Source of the DNA: Pseudomonas synxantha
GTDB lineage: Bacteria > Pseudomonadota > Gammaproteobacteria > Pseudomonadales > Pseudomonadaceae
Direction: 5' to 3'
DNA length: 64,000 nt
Assembly (NCBI RefSeq): GCF_900105675.1
Contig: NZ_LT629786.1
Location: 3,348,001-3,412,000, forward strand
Positions 16,397 to 25,716 of the stretch are shown in pieces. The notes beneath the pieces were generated by a model. It searched no databases, was not told the origin of the DNA, and worked only from the letters and a program-made list of their open reading frames with translations. The position numbers and the translations under genes are program-made. Every line of letters begins with the position of its first letter. Positions within the stretch are counted from its first letter, which is position 1.

Positions 16397-17596
16397 TCAT
16401 CTACCCCTTAATCTTAAAAAAAACCACAAATTAAAATACATCAATCTCGCCGCACCTAACAGCCAAGAGCGGGACTTCATGTTACCCTCCCCAATTAATG
16501 ATAGCGACGCAGTTGCTGCCTTACCTCCCGCAAGAAAAGAAATAATACAAAAGAGAAAATATTTCAAATTTTCATGCTCATGCGCCAATTTAACTTTATC
16601 AACCAGCTTCCCCAGCCTGTCATACAGCTTACCTACACGCTCCCTGTGATCAGGTAGCGGAATGTAATCCTTACGCCCAAACTCCTGACTATTTACCATT
16701 AAATGCGAAGGCGTTTCACGACACGCTCCATTTAAATCAGCACGAGAGCAAAAATATGTGTTTATTCTAGCGATATCACTGGGTTCTGGTAACGATTGCA
16801 ACCAGGAATCCCCATATCGTCTTAACTCAGGCTCATCCCCTACAATGTTAAATGAGAGTATTGAAAATACCTTTGCGGCGGATTTACAGACCGCCTTTTC
16901 GTCCTTGGCAAACGATGCATCAACCAGACAGTACTCTTTCAAACTCTGATAACGGCCTTTATAAAACTGCAAGTAATCCCCTAGCAGTTTATTCGTTTCC
17001 AACATTTGCTCCCGATCAGACTTCGCTTGAGAGTCAACAACCAAATACATGCACCCCACGAGACTTAACATGCACCACAAATGGTCATACCCGTGTTTAA
17101 ACTTTGGACTTTTAAAGCAATTAGCCAGCATCAATACAGCCGACCACCCAAATCCGAAGGCGATCAGAAAATTTATTCCACTACTCCAGAAACCGCCTAT
17201 GTATCCTGCCCCTAAATGAAATTCTTCAGGTATGAGCAACCACCAACTCGGAGAAAAACCGACTAAGGATAAAACCCCAGGTAAAAATACGACTAATAGG
17301 CTCGCCAGACCAGGCCTACGCCCCAGGACGAATGCTCCCCTAACAAACATCAAACTCATAAAAACAAACGACATGAAAAACAACAATGAGATTGCTTTCA
17401 TACCAGCGACGGGACTGAGATTCAACAACGGGTATGGTATACCCGGCTCATATATATTATTAAAATAACCAAACCACCCTATCCCTTCAAGATTCTGCGC
17501 CACGCCGTAAGAGGCGATGAAAGACACCCAACAATACGGTTTTATAAATACATAAAACCACTGCATCAAGCCACTCCCCAAAAAATCCAGGCTCAC
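16397..17596 (-). CDS. Unknown multi-pass membrane protein inserted in the transfer operon
   Basis: A 399-residue protein read against the transfer genes, clearly richer in A+T than its surroundings. It has about five hydrophobic segments in the N-terminal half (roughly 8-30, 65-88, 95-118, 130-155, 170-190), then a soluble region with several cysteines (CLVD, CKSA, CSRAD), and ends with another hydrophobic stretch and a basic tail. I recognise no family. Position (inside the mating-pair-formation genes, own orientation) and composition suggest recent gain; entry exclusion or phage defence are possible roles, without direct evidence. Confidence 0.7.
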   Translation of the reverse strand: MSLDFLGSGLMQWFYVFIKPYCWVSFIASYGVAQNLEGIGWFGYFNNIYEPGIPYPLLNLSPVAGMKAISLLFFMSFVFMSLMFVRGAFVLGRRPGLASLLVVFLPGVLSLVGFSPSWWLLIPEEFHLGAGYIGGFWSSGINFLIAFGFGWSAVLMLANCFKSPKFKHGYDHLWCMLSLVGCMYLVVDSQAKSDREQMLETNKLLGDYLQFYKGRYQSLKEYCLVDASFAKDEKAVCKSAAKVFSILSFNIVGDEPELRRYGDSWLQSLPEPSDIARINTYFCSRADLNGACRETPSHLMVNSQEFGRKDYIPLPDHRERVGKLYDRLGKLVDKVKLAHEHENLKYFLFCIISFLAGGKAATASLSLIGEGNMKSRSWLLGAARLMYFNLWFFLRLRGR

Positions 17597-17682
17597 GTTT
17601 AAAACTGAAAGGGTAGCCCCACCAGTTCGTCTTTCCCGTCAAAGCGGATATAGGCCATACAAACCAAAATACTCGACAAGGT

Positions 17683-17704
17683 CAATCGCCACTAAAAGCG
17701 ATTG
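17683..17704. repeat. Inverted repeat before the RAQPRD gene
   Basis: CAATCGC and GCGATTG pair around an 8-base spacer, 55 bases upstream of the RAQPRD start and between it and the divergent membrane gene. It may be an operator for either gene. Confidence 0.45.
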
Positions 17705-17759
17705 CCTCCGTCTCAGTTTACCTGCGGCTTTAGCTGGTCATTTTTACAATCCTGCACGT

Positions 17760-18116
17760 ATGAATCCAGAGCCAATCGCCATGCTTACGCCCTTCATCCC
17801 TCGCCCTCTGATTTCCATATTGTTCCTAGCATCTGGTTGTGTCATTGCAGCACCCAGCCATGAGCAAATTGCGATGAGCCTAATCCAAAATCAACTTGAA
17901 ATTACGGAGCGTCTTGCTGATCGCGCGAGTTTAACAAACACAACCGATGCACAAGAGCGCTATCGGTTCGATTATCACCAATTGATCCAAGACATCCAGC
18001 GTATTCGCCGAGGTGTACGGAGCTATCTATCCCCCTCCCGCGCCCAACCCCGCGATCCCGCCGAACTCGTCGGTGATTACCGCCTCGACACCCCGCTAAC
18101 GGAGCCGTCGCCATGA
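17760..18116 (+). CDS. RAQPRD-family ICE protein
   Basis: A 118-residue exported protein. The N-terminal hydrophobic stretch (ISILFLASGCVIAA) is a signal peptide, possibly with a lipobox. The name-giving motif RAQPRDP is at about residues 94-100. A start at 17781 is also possible. Role in the transfer apparatus unknown. The stop overlaps the next ATG. It resumes the transfer series after the inserted gene. Confidence 0.88.
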   Translation: MNPEPIAMLTPFIPRPLISILFLASGCVIAAPSHEQIAMSLIQNQLEITERLADRASLTNTTDAQERYRFDYHQLIQDIQRIRRGVRSYLSPSRAQPRDPAELVGDYRLDTPLTEPSP

Positions 18117-18352
18117 GCATGACTGACGCTCAGAGCTCAGCGTTCCAAAACGCCTCCGGCTTCTCGGCACAGAGCAGTTCGACGCTCTGGCTGTCCCTGA
18201 TTCTCGTCCTGGCTTTGCTGTGGTGTGCCTGGGTGATGTGGACGGCTTACCGGGGATGGGCGACAGGCAGTGTGCGCTTCGGCGCGTTTGGCGGCAGCGC
18301 CGCGCGCGTGCTGCTCGCATTGTTAGTCCTGATGTTCTTCACCCTTTCCTAA
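18113..18352 (+). CDS. TIGR03758-family small membrane protein (DUF3262)
   Basis: 79 residues with two membrane segments (about 24-46 and 62-79). TLWLSLILVLALLWCAWVM and the RVLLALLVLMFF end match TIGR03758, a small inner-membrane part of the ICE channel probably comparable to pilin-like or VirB3-like subunits. Confidence 0.82.
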   Translation: MSMTDAQSSAFQNASGFSAQSSSTLWLSLILVLALLWCAWVMWTAYRGWATGSVRFGAFGGSAARVLLALLVLMFFTLS

Positions 18353-18369
18353 CCCAGGAGATCGCGGTC

Positions 18370-18741
18370 ATGCTCAAGTGCCTTGCCCCTATGAAAAACA
18401 ACCTACGGGATCGCGCGAGCCAGCGCTTGATCGGTCTGCTCCTGGTGCTCGGTCCAAGCCTGGCTTTTGCCGAGCTCCCCACCATGGAGGCTCCTTCACG
18501 TGGTGAGGGTTCCGGGTTGATCGAGACGATCAAAAACTACGCCTACGACGGCGGCATCCTGCTCGGTCTACTGATCGCCCTGCTCGCTTTTCTCGGTGTG
18601 GCCTGGCATTCCCTGACTGTATATGCCGACGTGCAGAACCAGCGCAAGACTTGGAAAGACCTCGGCGCGGTGGTTGGAATCGGCGCCCTGTTGGTGGTGA
18701 TCATCATCTGGTTCCTGACCAAGGCTGCCGCGATTCTGTGA
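18370..18741 (+). CDS. TIGR03745-family membrane protein (pilin-like)
   Basis: A 123-residue protein with a signal peptide ending near SLAFA and two membrane segments (about 60-82 and 98-118). It fits TIGR03745, thought comparable to the VirB2/TraA pilin-type subunit. The start at 18370 has AGGAG upstream; the longer frame from 18220 overlaps the previous gene in full. Confidence 0.82.
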   Translation: MLKCLAPMKNNLRDRASQRLIGLLLVLGPSLAFAELPTMEAPSRGEGSGLIETIKNYAYDGGILLGLLIALLAFLGVAWHSLTVYADVQNQRKTWKDLGAVVGIGALLVVIIIWFLTKAAAIL

Positions 18742-18748
18742 GGTGGGC

Positions 18749-19162
18749 ATGAACGACGCTATCGAACGCCTTGCCGACGGCACCTTGGTTTTTCTACCGG
18801 AACGGCTCAACCGTGATCCCGCCGTATTGCGTGGTTTAACCAATGATGAGATGTGGGTAGCGCTCGGCACCGGCGCCGTCATTGGCCTGCTGTTGGGCGT
18901 TCCTCTGGCGATCGCCACCGCCTCCATTGCCGTGGCGCCGACCAGCATGATCGCAGGCATGGCGGTGGTGCTGTTTGCCGGTGGCACACTACTGCGTCGG
19001 GCCAAACGGGCCCGGCCCGAGACCTGGTTGTACCGCAAACTCGAATGGGTACTGGCCAGCCGTTGGCGCCTGGGTCGCGGAAGTCTGATCCTGCACTCCG
19101 GCGCCTGGACGGTTCGCCGTTCGCGTCGACTGCGCCCTGCCCTGTCCCGGTGGCAGCCATGA
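18749..19162 (+). CDS. TIGR03750-family conjugative protein (TraL-like)
   Basis: A protein of about 137 residues with two adjacent membrane segments (about 38-60 and 62-80) and conserved LNRDPAVLRGLTNDEMWVAL. It matches TIGR03750, the small VirB3/TraL-like membrane part. GAGGTGGG lies directly before the ATG at 18749; an upstream GTG at 18743 is less likely. The stop overlaps the next start. Confidence 0.82.
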   Translation: MNDAIERLADGTLVFLPERLNRDPAVLRGLTNDEMWVALGTGAVIGLLLGVPLAIATASIAVAPTSMIAGMAVVLFAGGTLLRRAKRARPETWLYRKLEWVLASRWRLGRGSLILHSGAWTVRRSRRLRPALSRWQP

Positions 19163-19800
19163 GCCGATTTCGGAACAAGGTAGATGCCCAACAGGCCCAC
19201 ATCTTCAGCCTGCGTCTGGCGGTAGTGATTCTGGCCCTGGTCTGTGCCGGACTTTGGTATGGCTGGCGCTCGGCACCGACCGATCTGACGGTGCATGTCC
19301 CCCCGGATCTGCGCTCGGGCAGCACTCGTAAGTGGTGGGATGTCCCCCCAGAGAATGTCTATGCCTTTGCCCTGTACATCTTTGGCCAACTCAACCGCTG
19401 GCCTTCGGATGGCGAGCAGGATTATCGCCGCGCCATCTATGGCTTGCAGTCCTACCTGACACCCGCCTGCAAGGCCTTCCTCGACGGTGATTATGAGTAC
19501 CGCAAGGCCGCCGGCGAACTGCGCCAGCGGGTGCGTGGGGTCTACGAAATTCTGGGCCGAGGCTACAGCGAAGATCCGGAACTCAGGGTCAAGCAACTCG
19601 ATCGCGACAGCTGGCTAGTCAAGCTCGACCTTAATGCCGATGAGTATTACGCCGCCGAACCGGTGAAGCGGGTGGTGGTGCGTTATCCATTACGCGTGGT
19701 GCGTTTCGACCTGGACCCCGAACGCAACAAGTGGGGGCTGGCACTGGACTGTTATCAGGGCACTCCGCATAAAATCTCCCTGCCTGGAGGTGAGCCATGA
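19159..19800 (+). CDS. TIGR03746-family protein (PFL_4703, TraE/VirB8-like)
   Basis: 213 residues: cytoplasmic start, one membrane helix (about 19-40), then a periplasmic domain with KWWDVPPENVYAFALYIFGQLNRW and YPLRVVRFDLDPERNKWGLALDCY. It corresponds to the VirB8-like assembly factor. The start at 19159 is set by the 4-base overlap with TIGR03750. Confidence 0.85.
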   Translation: MSRFRNKVDAQQAHIFSLRLAVVILALVCAGLWYGWRSAPTDLTVHVPPDLRSGSTRKWWDVPPENVYAFALYIFGQLNRWPSDGEQDYRRAIYGLQSYLTPACKAFLDGDYEYRKAAGELRQRVRGVYEILGRGYSEDPELRVKQLDRDSWLVKLDLNADEYYAAEPVKRVVVRYPLRVVRFDLDPERNKWGLALDCYQGTPHKISLPGGEP

Positions 19801-20609
19801 AGCGGATTTTTACTCTGGGACTCACCGTCGCACTGATGTTATGGGGAGCTGCAGCGCAGGCCGTCGAGCTGATGCACTGGGAACGCCTCCCCCTCGCGGT
19901 CCCACTGGTGATCAATCAGGAACGAGTGATCTTTGTCGATGAGGCTGTTCGAGTCGGCGTGCCCTCAACCCTGACGGGCAAGCTGCGCGTGCAATCAACC
20001 GGAGGCACGCTGTACCTGCGCGCGTCGGAAGCCATTGCACCGACCCGCCTGCAGCTGCAATCGGTCGCGACGGGCGAGATCATCCTGCTGGATATCGCGG
20101 CCACGCCTGGCGATCAACCGCTGGAGCCCGTGCGTATCCTCAAGAATGCTCAGGAGCAAGCTGCCGAGACGGAATCTAGCACCGTCCCTGTTCCAGAACG
20201 TACACCGATTCCGGTCGCTTTGACGCGCTACGCCGCGCAAAGCCTATACGCGCCGCTGCGCACCGTAGAATCCCTGCCCGGTGTACGCCGCATCCCGCTC
20301 AGGCTGCGCACCGAACTGCCGACCCTGCTGCCCACCGAAAACGTGTCCAGCACGCCCATCGCTGCCTGGCGACTCGGTGATTACTGGGTGACGGCGGTGA
20401 AGTTGCGCAATCGTGGTCCAGAGACGGTGCAACTCGATCCGCGTCGGCTTCAGGCCAAGCTGTTCGCCGCGGCCTTCCAGCATGCTTTTCTCGGGCCGGC
20501 CGGCAGTGCTGAAGACACCACGATTGCCTACCTCGTTACCCGCGGTGCCGGCCTCGAACACGCCGTGCTGCTCCCGCCCATTGCGCGAGATGCTGACGAT
20601 GAAAGCTAA
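19797..20609 (+). CDS. TIGR03749-family protein (TraK/VirB9-like)
   Basis: 270 residues with a cleavable signal peptide (cut after AAQA). The N-terminal beta-rich domain is like TraK/VirB9 (RVIFVDEAVRVGVPSTLTGKL), and the C-terminal domain contains GDYWVTAVKLRNRGPETVQLDPR. It forms the periplasmic/outer-membrane core with the VirB10-like and lipoprotein partners encoded next. It overlaps both neighbours. Confidence 0.85.
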   Translation: MKRIFTLGLTVALMLWGAAAQAVELMHWERLPLAVPLVINQERVIFVDEAVRVGVPSTLTGKLRVQSTGGTLYLRASEAIAPTRLQLQSVATGEIILLDIAATPGDQPLEPVRILKNAQEQAAETESSTVPVPERTPIPVALTRYAAQSLYAPLRTVESLPGVRRIPLRLRTELPTLLPTENVSSTPIAAWRLGDYWVTAVKLRNRGPETVQLDPRRLQAKLFAAAFQHAFLGPAGSAEDTTIAYLVTRGAGLEHAVLLPPIARDADDES

Positions 20610-22116
20610 CGCCTTGCTCAAATGGCTGGTACCGGCTGCGCTGCTGGCCGTGGTGCTGATCATCCTGAAAAGCTGGGTCGCGGGTGGCCGCACGCCCTCT
20701 CCAGAGGGCCCAGTTGATCAGGGCAACCTTCAGTTATCCGCCGAGCAAGCCAAATCGCTCGGCATTGCGGGCGATACCCCACGCGACACGGTCGCCACCC
20801 TGGTCGGCCAAGTGAAGGCCATGCGCAGCGACATGCTCGGTTTGAAGAAACACAACGATTCGCTGCAGACGGAGAACAACCATCTGCGCGAGCGGGAAAA
20901 CAGTGTCGACTCGCGTATCCAGACCGCGCTGGGCAGTGTGACTCAGCAGGTCGACGAAGGCCGCCGACAAGCCAACGAGGCCCGGCTCAAAGCGGAACAA
21001 GACAGTCGTCAGGCTCGCGGTCTGCTGACGCAATTGCAGGGACAGCTGTCGGGGCTGACCGGTAAAGGCAAGGACATGCCAATCGGCTTGGGGCTTGAGC
21101 CGGGCGATGGTGCCCAGTTCGAAGGGCGGCATTCTGCCGATGATGCGCTGCAGTGGATTGAACCCTCGGATGTTCCGCCTACCGACGGCCGAGGCAAAAC
21201 CAAGACCTCCCCCGCACTGAGTCTGCCTACTGCCTTCAACTCACTGGAAGGCATGAAAGATAACGCGATTGATCGCAGCCAGAAACAGCTACGTACCGTC
21301 ACCCAGGGTGAGCGTGACCGGAGGCGATCCGTTGATCGTACCGAAGGCGCGAAGCCGGTCTACACCATTCCCGAAAACGCCACGCTGATGGGCTCGGTCG
21401 CCATGACTGCGCTGATCGGCCGCGTCCCGGTGGACGGCACCGTGAATGACCCTTATCCCTTCAAGGTGCTGGTCGGTCCGGAGAACCTGACGGCCAACGG
21501 CATCGACCTGCCGGACGTCGCGGGGGCCGTGATGAGCGGCACGGCGTCCGGTGACTGGACCCTGTCTTGCGTACGCGGACAGGTCGAGTCAATCACCTTT
21601 GTGTTTACCGATGGCACCATCCGCACCGTGCCTCAGCCGAAAGCGGTCGCCAGCCGTAATGCCTCCACCACCCAGAGCTCGAACACCGACAAGATCCGTG
21701 GCGGACTCGGCTACCTGTCCGATCCGTATGGCATCCCGTGCATTGCCGGCGAGCGCCGCTCGAACGCCCAGCAGTACCTAGGCAGCCAGAGCCTGATCAC
21801 TGCCGCCGGTGCCGGTGTCGCCGCTCTGCTCGGGGATGAGCAGAACAACAGCAGCGTGATCAGTTCGGGTGGCAGTACCCTCGGGGTGACCAACAGCACG
21901 GGCAACAGCACACTGAATTCAATCCTCAGTGGTGGAGTCAGCGACATCCGCGAGTGGGTCAACAAGCTGTATGGCGAGGCCTTTGCGGCCGTGTACGTGC
22001 CACCCGCCGCACAGGTCGCACTGCACCTCGACCATGAGATCACCATCGATTATGAGCCCGAGGGCCGGAGCGTTCGCCATGAAAAAGACCAAGCTTCTCT
22101 GCCTGACCTGGATTAG
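20599..22116 (+). CDS. TIGR03752-family protein (PFL_4705, TraB/VirB10-like)
   Basis: About 505 residues. The N-terminal membrane helix (LLKWLVPAALLAVVLIIL) is followed by a coiled coil (about 65-155) and a VirB10-like beta domain (TIPENATLMGSVAMTALIGRVPV). The C-terminal part has a flexible Gly/Ser/Asn stretch and PPAAQVALHLDHEI. It spans the periplasm and links inner and outer membranes. I prefer ATG 20599 over 20590 because family members begin MK-N/A. Confidence 0.87.
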   Translation: MKANALLKWLVPAALLAVVLIILKSWVAGGRTPSPEGPVDQGNLQLSAEQAKSLGIAGDTPRDTVATLVGQVKAMRSDMLGLKKHNDSLQTENNHLRERENSVDSRIQTALGSVTQQVDEGRRQANEARLKAEQDSRQARGLLTQLQGQLSGLTGKGKDMPIGLGLEPGDGAQFEGRHSADDALQWIEPSDVPPTDGRGKTKTSPALSLPTAFNSLEGMKDNAIDRSQKQLRTVTQGERDRRRSVDRTEGAKPVYTIPENATLMGSVAMTALIGRVPVDGTVNDPYPFKVLVGPENLTANGIDLPDVAGAVMSGTASGDWTLSCVRGQVESITFVFTDGTIRTVPQPKAVASRNASTTQSSNTDKIRGGLGYLSDPYGIPCIAGERRSNAQQYLGSQSLITAAGAGVAALLGDEQNNSSVISSGGSTLGVTNSTGNSTLNSILSGGVSDIREWVNKLYGEAFAAVYVPPAAQVALHLDHEITIDYEPEGRSVRHEKDQASLPDLD

Positions 22117-22495
22117 TTTGCTCTGCTGGGGTCTGGCGGGGTGCTCCACCGACAAGGAGACGCTGCTGCCCCATGGCGAGCAAACCATGCTGGACATCTG
22201 GAACGGTGCTGGTTCGCAAGGCACTCAGCAGCAACTGCTGGAGGCTCGGCAGCAGTTACGCCGCCCGCTGGCCCAGGCAGATGCCTCCGCGGCTATCCAG
22301 CAACCGTACACGCGCACAGCGGCGAACGAGATCCGCAACCTGTTCCCTCGCCTGCCCAATCCCGATCTGGTGCTGTATGTGTATCCGCACTTGAGTGGTA
22401 CCGAGCAGGCACCGGTCCCCGGTTACTCGACCGTCTTTCCGTTCTACCAACGGGTGCAGTACGCATTGCCGGGTGAACGTCAGGAAGACTTGTAG
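22079..22495 (+). CDS. TIGR03751-family lipoprotein (VirB7/TraV-like)
   Basis: 138 residues with a lipoprotein signal (LTWISLLCWGLAGC; lipobox LAGC). Conserved RTAANEIRNLFPRLPNPDLVLYVYPHL matches TIGR03751. It is the outer-membrane lipoprotein of the core complex. The start at 22079 overlaps the end of the VirB10-like gene; the stop shares a base with the next GTG. Confidence 0.85.
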   Translation: MKKTKLLCLTWISLLCWGLAGCSTDKETLLPHGEQTMLDIWNGAGSQGTQQQLLEARQQLRRPLAQADASAAIQQPYTRTAANEIRNLFPRLPNPDLVLYVYPHLSGTEQAPVPGYSTVFPFYQRVQYALPGERQEDL

Positions 22496-25248
22496 TGCGT
22501 ACCGGCGATTCGCGGAACCGTGCTCCTGCGTGGAAAGCCTGGCGCAACCCATTGCGCCCTCGCGCCACCTTGGCCGATGACGCCGCACTCTATGCGCACA
22601 ATCCCAGCTTCACCGATCACCTGCCGTGGGTCGAATACCTCGACACCGAGCAGTTTTTTTTGCTGGATGACAATCGCTCGGTGGGTGCGGTGTTCGAGCT
22701 ACTGCCCATCGGCACCGAAGGGCGCGAACCCGATTGGTTGATGGCCGCCCGCGATGCCCTCGAGGATGCCCTGCAGGACAGCTTTGACGAGCTGGATCAA
22801 GCGCCTTGGGTGGCGCAGTTTTTCTGCCAAGACGACAACGACTTCACCCCCTACCTGACCCAGTTCACCGACTATATCCAAGATAGAGCACGAGGCACCG
22901 TCTTCACCGAGGCATATTTGGAGCTCAGCCGCCATCATCTGCAGGCCATCGCCAAGCCTGGCGGTCTGTTTGAGGATAAGGTGGTGACGCGCTTGCCCTG
23001 GCATGGCAATAACCGCCGGGTGCGCTTGGTGATCTATCGCTGGCTCGAGTCTGACGCTGAGGAAACGGGGCCCACCCCGGTGCAACCCCTGCAACAGGCT
23101 TGCGAACGTATCGCGGCTTCGTTGCAGGCATGCGGGGTGCAAACAACGCGAGTCGATGGCCGAGGTCTGTATGCCTGGTTAGTGCCCTGGTTCAATCCGG
23201 CACCCAGGCTCACCGATGAAGCGCCCGAGGAGTTCTACCGGCGCGTGACCTATCCGGAGTCGGGCGACGGCGAGTCGCTGGAACTGCCCTTCGATCATGA
23301 CTTCGCCGAGCGGCTGTTCTTCAACGAACCGCGTTCGGATGTCCAGCACGGATTCTGGTTTTTCGATGATCAACCTCATCGGGTCATGGTGGTGGACAAG
23401 CTGCGCCGAGCGCCCTTGATTGGTCAACTCACCGGAGAAACCCGCAAAGGTGACGCGGTGAATGCACTGTTCGACCAGTTACCCGAAGGTACAGTCATGA
23501 GTCTAACCTTGGTGGTCAAACCGCAGGATGTACTTGAGGATCAATTGAACCGACTGGCGCGCAAAGCCATCGGTGAAAACCTGGCCTCGACCCAGACCCG
23601 CCAAGATGTTGAAGAGGCTCGTGCAATCATCGGTCGCCGGCACAAGCTGTACCGCGGCACCCTGGCGTTCTACCTGCGCGGTCACGACGAACAGCAATTG
23701 CACCAGCGCTCGGTCAGCCTGGCTAACGCACTATTGGGTGCGGGCCTACAACCGGTACGCGAAGGCGATGAAGTCGCCGCCTGCAACAGTTACCTGCGTT
23801 GGTTACCGATGGCTTACAACCCGGAGCGCGACACGCGCAACTGGTACACCCGCCTGATGTTTGCCCAGCACCTGGCGAATCTGGTTCCGGTGTGGGGCCG
23901 CACCACCGGCACCGGCCACCCGGGCATCACCCTGTTCAATCGTGGTGGCTCGCCGTTGAGTTTTGATCCGTTGTCACGCCTGGACCGAGCCATGAATGGT
24001 CATCTGCTGTTGTTCGGCCCCACTGGCGCCGGCAAGTCGGCCACTCTGGTCACCCTGCTGATGCAGGTCATGGCGGTGTACCGCCCTCGCCTGTTTATCG
24101 TCGAGGCCGGCAACTCATTCGGCTTGCAGGGAGACTACTTCGCGACACAGGGCCTGTCGGTCAACAAGGTTCAATTGAAACCTGGCGCCTCGGTCAGTCT
24201 CGCCCCGTTCGCCGATGCTTGGCGCCTGGTCGAGCAGAAGGATCAGGTCGCGAGTCTGTCTATCGATGAGCTGGACGATGAGGTGGTAACCAGTCGCGAA
24301 GACCAGCGCGATGTTCTCGGCGAACTGGAAATCACCGCCCGCCTGATGATCACCGGCGGCGAGGCCAAGGAAGAGGCGCGCCTGAGTCGAGCCGATCGCA
24401 GCTTGATCCGCGAGTGCATTCTCGATGCGGCGCAGACCTGTGTTGCCGCCGGCCGCCAGGTACTGACCCGCGGCGTGCGCGACGCCTTGCTGCGCATCGC
24501 CGCCGACCCGCACCTGCCGGAGAAGCGTCGCGAGCGTGCCCAGGAAATGGGTGAGTCCATCGACCTTTTTTGCCAAGGTTTCGAGGGTGAACTGTTCGAT
24601 CGCGAGGGCACGCCTTGGCCCGAGAGCGATGTGACCATTGTCGATCTGGCCACTTACGCTCGTGAAGGCTACGAGGCGCAGATGTCCATCAGCTACATCA
24701 GCCTGATGAACACCGTGAACAACCTAGCCGAACGCGACCAGTACCTGGGGAGGCCAATCATCATGGTCACCGACGAAGGCCATATCATCACCAAAAACCC
24801 GCTGCTGGCGCCATTCGTGGTCAAGGGCACGAAGATGTGGCGCAAGCTCGGCGCTTGGTTCTGGCTGGCGACGCAAAACCTTGCCGACTTTCCCACTGCC
24901 GCGCAGACCATGCTCAACATGATCGAATGGTGGATTTGTTTGAACATGCCGCCCGCGGAGATTGAAGAAATCGCACGATTCAAGAAGCTCACGCCGGCAC
25001 AGAAAGCCTTGTTGCTCTCCGCCAGCAAGGAACCGGGCAAATACACCGAAGGGGTCGTGCTGTCGAAAAAACTCGAAACGCTGTTCCGGGCCGTGCCGCC
25101 CAGCCTTTACCTCGCCCTGGCCATGACGGAGCCCGAGGAAAAAGCCGAGCGTTGGACACTGATGCAGGAGAATGGCTGCTCAGAGTTGGAAGCGGCTTAC
25201 CGGGTAGCTGAACGGATCGATAAAGCGCGAGGCATAGAACCCACATAG
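22495..25248 (+). CDS. TIGR03744-family conjugative ATPase (PFL_4706, TraC/VirB4-like)
   Basis: A 917-residue hexameric-type ATPase. Walker A GPTGAGKS at 508-515, Walker B region IIMVTDEGH near 755-763. The N-terminal half is the VirB4/TraC domain (RLPWHGNNRRVRLVIYRW). It powers assembly or substrate movement at the inner membrane. The GTG start at 22495 overlaps the TAG of the lipoprotein gene by one base. Full length. Confidence 0.93.
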   Translation: MRTGDSRNRAPAWKAWRNPLRPRATLADDAALYAHNPSFTDHLPWVEYLDTEQFFLLDDNRSVGAVFELLPIGTEGREPDWLMAARDALEDALQDSFDELDQAPWVAQFFCQDDNDFTPYLTQFTDYIQDRARGTVFTEAYLELSRHHLQAIAKPGGLFEDKVVTRLPWHGNNRRVRLVIYRWLESDAEETGPTPVQPLQQACERIAASLQACGVQTTRVDGRGLYAWLVPWFNPAPRLTDEAPEEFYRRVTYPESGDGESLELPFDHDFAERLFFNEPRSDVQHGFWFFDDQPHRVMVVDKLRRAPLIGQLTGETRKGDAVNALFDQLPEGTVMSLTLVVKPQDVLEDQLNRLARKAIGENLASTQTRQDVEEARAIIGRRHKLYRGTLAFYLRGHDEQQLHQRSVSLANALLGAGLQPVREGDEVAACNSYLRWLPMAYNPERDTRNWYTRLMFAQHLANLVPVWGRTTGTGHPGITLFNRGGSPLSFDPLSRLDRAMNGHLLLFGPTGAGKSATLVTLLMQVMAVYRPRLFIVEAGNSFGLQGDYFATQGLSVNKVQLKPGASVSLAPFADAWRLVEQKDQVASLSIDELDDEVVTSREDQRDVLGELEITARLMITGGEAKEEARLSRADRSLIRECILDAAQTCVAAGRQVLTRGVRDALLRIAADPHLPEKRRERAQEMGESIDLFCQGFEGELFDREGTPWPESDVTIVDLATYAREGYEAQMSISYISLMNTVNNLAERDQYLGRPIIMVTDEGHIITKNPLLAPFVVKGTKMWRKLGAWFWLATQNLADFPTAAQTMLNMIEWWICLNMPPAEIEEIARFKKLTPAQKALLLSASKEPGKYTEGVVLSKKLETLFRAVPPSLYLALAMTEPEEKAERWTLMQENGCSELEAAYRVAERIDKARGIEPT

Positions 25249-25289
25249 GGAAATCTATTCGAGTATCGCGCTCTAAAGCGAGCGACAGG

Positions 25290-25553
25290 TTATTGCGATG
25301 CGCCTCGAAGCCGCTGCTGAATCCTCAACAGGAATCCGGCTTCAAAAGCATCTTGACAGTCGCCAACAGGAAACGTCTTGCGTGTTTGCGCCAGTTCCCA
25401 CCACAGTGGAATCTCGCCGGGCGTATCAAGCCAAACCTGAGCGCATTGCACGCCACGTTCGATCATTAGGGCAAATTCGTTGCCCCACGGTGTCAGAAGA
25501 CTTGGGCAACCATCTGCCGCAGGAATTGAAATGTAGTTTTCGTCCATACACAC
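25290..25553 (-). CDS. Small reverse-strand protein, possibly QslA-like
   Basis: An 87-residue soluble protein. The sequence FALMIERGVQCAQVWLDTPGEIPLWWEL and the ending FEAGFLLRIQQRL recall small Pseudomonas proteins annotated as QslA (antiactivator of LasR), often carried in accessory regions. I hold this only as a possibility. With the next HTH gene it occupies the place where related elements have a disulfide-exchange protein and TIGR03757. Confidence 0.55.
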   Translation of the reverse strand: MCMDENYISIPAADGCPSLLTPWGNEFALMIERGVQCAQVWLDTPGEIPLWWELAQTRKTFPVGDCQDAFEAGFLLRIQQRLRGASQ

Positions 25554-25701
25554 CCTAGAGTTCTGATTTTATTGTTAGACGCTGGACCCAGCCTCGAAAT
25601 CATAACGGAACCAAATGAACGCTGGATAACAGGCATGAGCATCAAATGGCCTAGATCAATACCAATGTAGACTATATCCCGTGGATTGAGAGTCCCTCAA
25701 G

Positions 25702-25714
25702 GCGCAATTTGCGC
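25702..25714. promoter_or_regulatory. Palindrome directly before the XRE gene
   Basis: GCGCAA-T-TTGCGC, perfect over 13 bases, ends 2 bases before the ATG at 25717. The position suits autorepression by the encoded HTH protein. Confidence 0.5.
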
Positions 25715-25716
25715 GC

